Below, one piece after another: positions 5,428 to 7,228 of a stretch of DNA of 7,228 nt. Source of the stretch: Aliitabrizicola sp031425325 (GTDB lineage Bacteria; Pseudomonadota; Alphaproteobacteria; Rhodobacterales; Rhodobacteraceae); the NCBI GenBank assembly GCA_031425325.1, contig JANPJD010000166.1:1-7228 (forward strand). Direction: 5' to 3'. How positions within the stretch are numbered: position 1 is the stretch's first letter; each line of letters starts with the position of its first letter. The notes beneath the pieces are model-generated. The model ran no database searches, was not told the origin of the DNA, and was given only the letters and a program-made list of their open reading frames with translations. The position numbers and the translations under genes are program-made.

Positions 5428-7200
5428 ATGAAGATCGACACGCCCAAGATAAGGCCCGTCATCCGTCAGCTTGATGAAGCAGCGATCAACCGGATCGCGG
5501 CGGGCGAAGTCGTGGAGCGGCCCTCTTCGGCGGTCAAGGAACTGGTCGAGAATGCCCTCGATGCCGGGGCGCAGCGGATCACGGTGGACTACGCCGACGG
5601 CGGCAAGACCCTGATCCGGGTGACCGACGATGGCTGTGGCATGACGGCGGACGACCTGCCGCTGGCGCTGTCGCGCCACGCCACGTCGAAGATCGACGGC
5701 ACCGACCTTCTGGCGATCTCGAGCTTCGGCTTTCGGGGCGAGGCGCTGCCCTCGCTTGGGGCCGTGGGGCGGCTGACGATCACCTCGCGCGCGGCGGGCG
5801 CGGATGCGGCGCAGATCGCCGTCAGCGGCGGTCGGATCGAGGCGGCGCGCCCGGCGGCGCTTGCGCGCGGTACGGTGGTCGAGTTGCGCGACCTGTTCTT
5901 TGCGACACCGGCGCGGCTGAAGTTCCTGCGGACCGACCGCGCCGAGGCGCAGGCCATCGCCGAGGTCATCCGCCGACTTGCCCTCGCCGAACCCTCGGTC
6001 GGTTTCGTCCTGCGCGACGTATCAGGCGGCGGCGAAGGGCGCGTCACGTTCCGTGCCGATCCGGTGCCGGGCACGTTCCGCGAGGCGCTTGCCGCGCGCG
6101 GGGCGCAGGTTCTGGGCGACGACTTTGCCGACAACGCCCTTTGGGTCGAAGTCGAGGAAGACGGTCTGCGCCTGACCGGCCACGCAGCCCTGCCGACCTA
6201 TTCGCGCGGGGCGGCCGTTTCGCAGTTCCTTTGCGTGAACGGGCGGCCCGTTCTTGACCGGATGCTGATGGGGGCGCTTCGGGCGGCCTATCATGACCTG
6301 CTGTCGCGCGACCGGCATCCAGCGGCGGTGCTGCGACTCGACTGCGATCCGCAGCGGGTCGACGTGAACGTGCATCCCGCCAAGGCCGAGGTGCGCTTTC
6401 GCGAACCGGCTGCGGCGCGCGGGTTGATCGTAAGCGGCCTGCGCCGCTGCCTGGCGGAGGGCGCACGGCGCTCTTCCTCGACAGTCGGGGCGGGGGTGAT
6501 GGCCGCGATGCAGCCCCGCGTCTATCAGATGGACCGGGCCGCGATGCCTCGCTTTTCGCAGGCCCCCATGGGCTTCGCCGAGGCCCCGGCGGCCCGGGTC
6601 GAGCCCGCGCTTGCCGCCGAGGGCCCGCTGGGTGCAGCCCGCGCGCAACTGCACGAGACCTACATCCTGGCACAGACGCCGACGGGGCTTGTCATCGTCG
6701 ATGCCCATGCCGCCCATGAGCGGCTGGTCTACGAACGCCTGAAACGCCAACTGGCCGAGACGGGTATCCCCGCGCAGGCGCTCCTGATCCCGGAGATCGT
6801 CGATGTGACCCCCGCCGAGTCCGCGCGCCTGCTGGACTTCGCGCCCGAATTGGCCCGGCTTGGCCTTGTCGTCGAGCCGTTCGGCGGCAGCGCCATCGCT
6901 GTGCAGCAGGTGCCGGCGATCCTCGGTCAGATCGATGCCGCGGCCCTGATCCGCGATGTGTTGGACGAATTGGCCGAGGCCGGGACAAGCGCGCTCGTGC
7001 AGTCGCGGATCGAGGCGGTCCTGAGCCGCATGGCCTGCCACGGCTCGGTCCGCTCCGGGCGGCAGATGCGGGCCGAAGAGATGAACGCGCTCTTGCGCGA
7101 AATGGAGGCGACACCGATGTCGGGCCAGTGCAACCACGGGCGGCCCACCCATGTGGAGTTGCGCCTGGCCGACATCGAGCGGCTGTTCGGCCGCACATGA
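5428..7200 (+). CDS. mutL: DNA mismatch repair protein MutL (endonuclease type)
   Basis: MutL couples MutS mismatch recognition to strand processing. This one is 590 residues. The N-terminal GHKL ATPase has INRIAAGEVVERPSSAVKEL and ELVENALDAGA (residues 20-48, including the catalytic Glu), TDDGCGM (66-72), SRHATSKI (82-89) and GFRGEALPSLG (101-111). The transducer domain shows FFATPARLKFL, FLCVNGRPV and VDVNVHPAKAEVRF (311-324). A Pro/Ala/Met-rich linker spans about residues 345-400. The C-terminal domain carries DAHAAHERLVYE (425-436, nt 6700-6735), which fits the metal-binding endonuclease pattern D-x-H-A-x2-E-x4-E with Ala instead of the usual Gln; ACHGSVRSGRQM (536-547) and CNHGRPT (568-574) complete the nuclease site. 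Strand nicking by MutL itself, without MutH, is expected. I chose the ATG at 5428 because it gives the normal short lead before IRQLDEAAINRIAAGE; a longer in-frame start at 5320 would overlap the M16 gene by 56 bases. There is no good Shine-Dalgarno (GGTGG at 5422-5426 is too close). Confidence 0.97.
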   Translation: MKIDTPKIRPVIRQLDEAAINRIAAGEVVERPSSAVKELVENALDAGAQRITVDYADGGKTLIRVTDDGCGMTADDLPLALSRHATSKIDGTDLLAISSFGFRGEALPSLGAVGRLTITSRAAGADAAQIAVSGGRIEAARPAALARGTVVELRDLFFATPARLKFLRTDRAEAQAIAEVIRRLALAEPSVGFVLRDVSGGGEGRVTFRADPVPGTFREALAARGAQVLGDDFADNALWVEVEEDGLRLTGHAALPTYSRGAAVSQFLCVNGRPVLDRMLMGALRAAYHDLLSRDRHPAAVLRLDCDPQRVDVNVHPAKAEVRFREPAAARGLIVSGLRRCLAEGARRSSSTVGAGVMAAMQPRVYQMDRAAMPRFSQAPMGFAEAPAARVEPALAAEGPLGAARAQLHETYILAQTPTGLVIVDAHAAHERLVYERLKRQLAETGIPAQALLIPEIVDVTPAESARLLDFAPELARLGLVVEPFGGSAIAVQQVPAILGQIDAAALIRDVLDELAEAGTSALVQSRIEAVLSRMACHGSVRSGRQMRAEEMNALLREMEATPMSGQCNHGRPTHVELRLADIERLFGRT

Positions 7201-7228
7201 CCCTGTCGCTTCCCGAGGGGGTGGACCC
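7197..7228 (+). CDS. Start of a downstream gene overlapping mutL, truncated by the window edge
   Basis: An ATG at 7197-7199 overlaps the mutL stop in an ATGA and opens a frame reading MTLSLPEGVD to the window end. This arrangement typifies a translationally coupled next gene in the same operon. Ten full codons are too few to identify it. In related genomes I recall rmuC often following mutL, but nothing visible here tests that. No clear Shine-Dalgarno precedes it, in line with coupling. It could also be a chance ATG. Confidence 0.5.
   Translation, partial: MTLSLPEGVD

Noticed and set aside
6022..7152. Antisense open frame of 376 codons opposite mutL
   Set aside because: It lies wholly under conserved MutL sequence and follows from third-position GC bias; no domain is recognisable.
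1..7228. A new mobile, defence or CRISPR-type system
   Set aside because: No transposase, integrase, array-like repeats, tRNA or compositional break visible to the eye; all genes fit a conserved chromosomal neighbourhood.

Overview
This window is GC-rich chromosomal DNA (about two thirds G+C by eye, not computed). All its genes lie on the + strand and are tightly packed. Protein style and gene order point to an alphaproteobacterium, most likely of the Rhodobacterales (Rhodobacter/Paracoccus-type). The order is purH, lspA, a DUF3035 lipoprotein, two M16 peptidase-like genes, then mutL. The taxonomic call rests on recalled family and synteny patterns, not on a search.

Layout: (1) 1-1538, purH without its first roughly 20 codons, the last two steps of purine synthesis. 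(2) 1541-2035, lspA, lipoprotein signal peptidase, two bases after purH. (3) 2091-2633, a small lipoprotein of the DUF3035 family, with a strong ribosome binding site. (4) 2634-2721, an 88-base gap holding three small inverted repeats. (5) 2722-4062 and 4059-5375, two exported M16 proteins overlapping by ATGA; the first carries the zinc site and the second only the substrate-binding R/Y pair, so they look like two halves of one periplasmic protease. (6) 5428-7200, mutL with an intact ATPase and a C-terminal endonuclease motif. (7) 7197-7228, the first 10 complete codons of another gene, overlapping mutL by ATGA.

The middle of the window reads as a small envelope-biogenesis group: a lipoprotein-processing enzyme, a probable substrate of it, and a secreted two-subunit protease. 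It is flanked by purine synthesis and DNA repair genes. Spacing (2 nt gap, 55 nt, 88 nt, 4 nt overlap, 52 nt, 4 nt overlap) is compatible with one or a few co-transcribed units. I found no convincing promoter, intrinsic terminator with a T-tract, tRNA/rRNA, insertion sequence, CRISPR array or sign of recent transfer. This is mainly an ordinary housekeeping region. The most interesting point is the complementary division of active-site motifs between the two M16 proteins.
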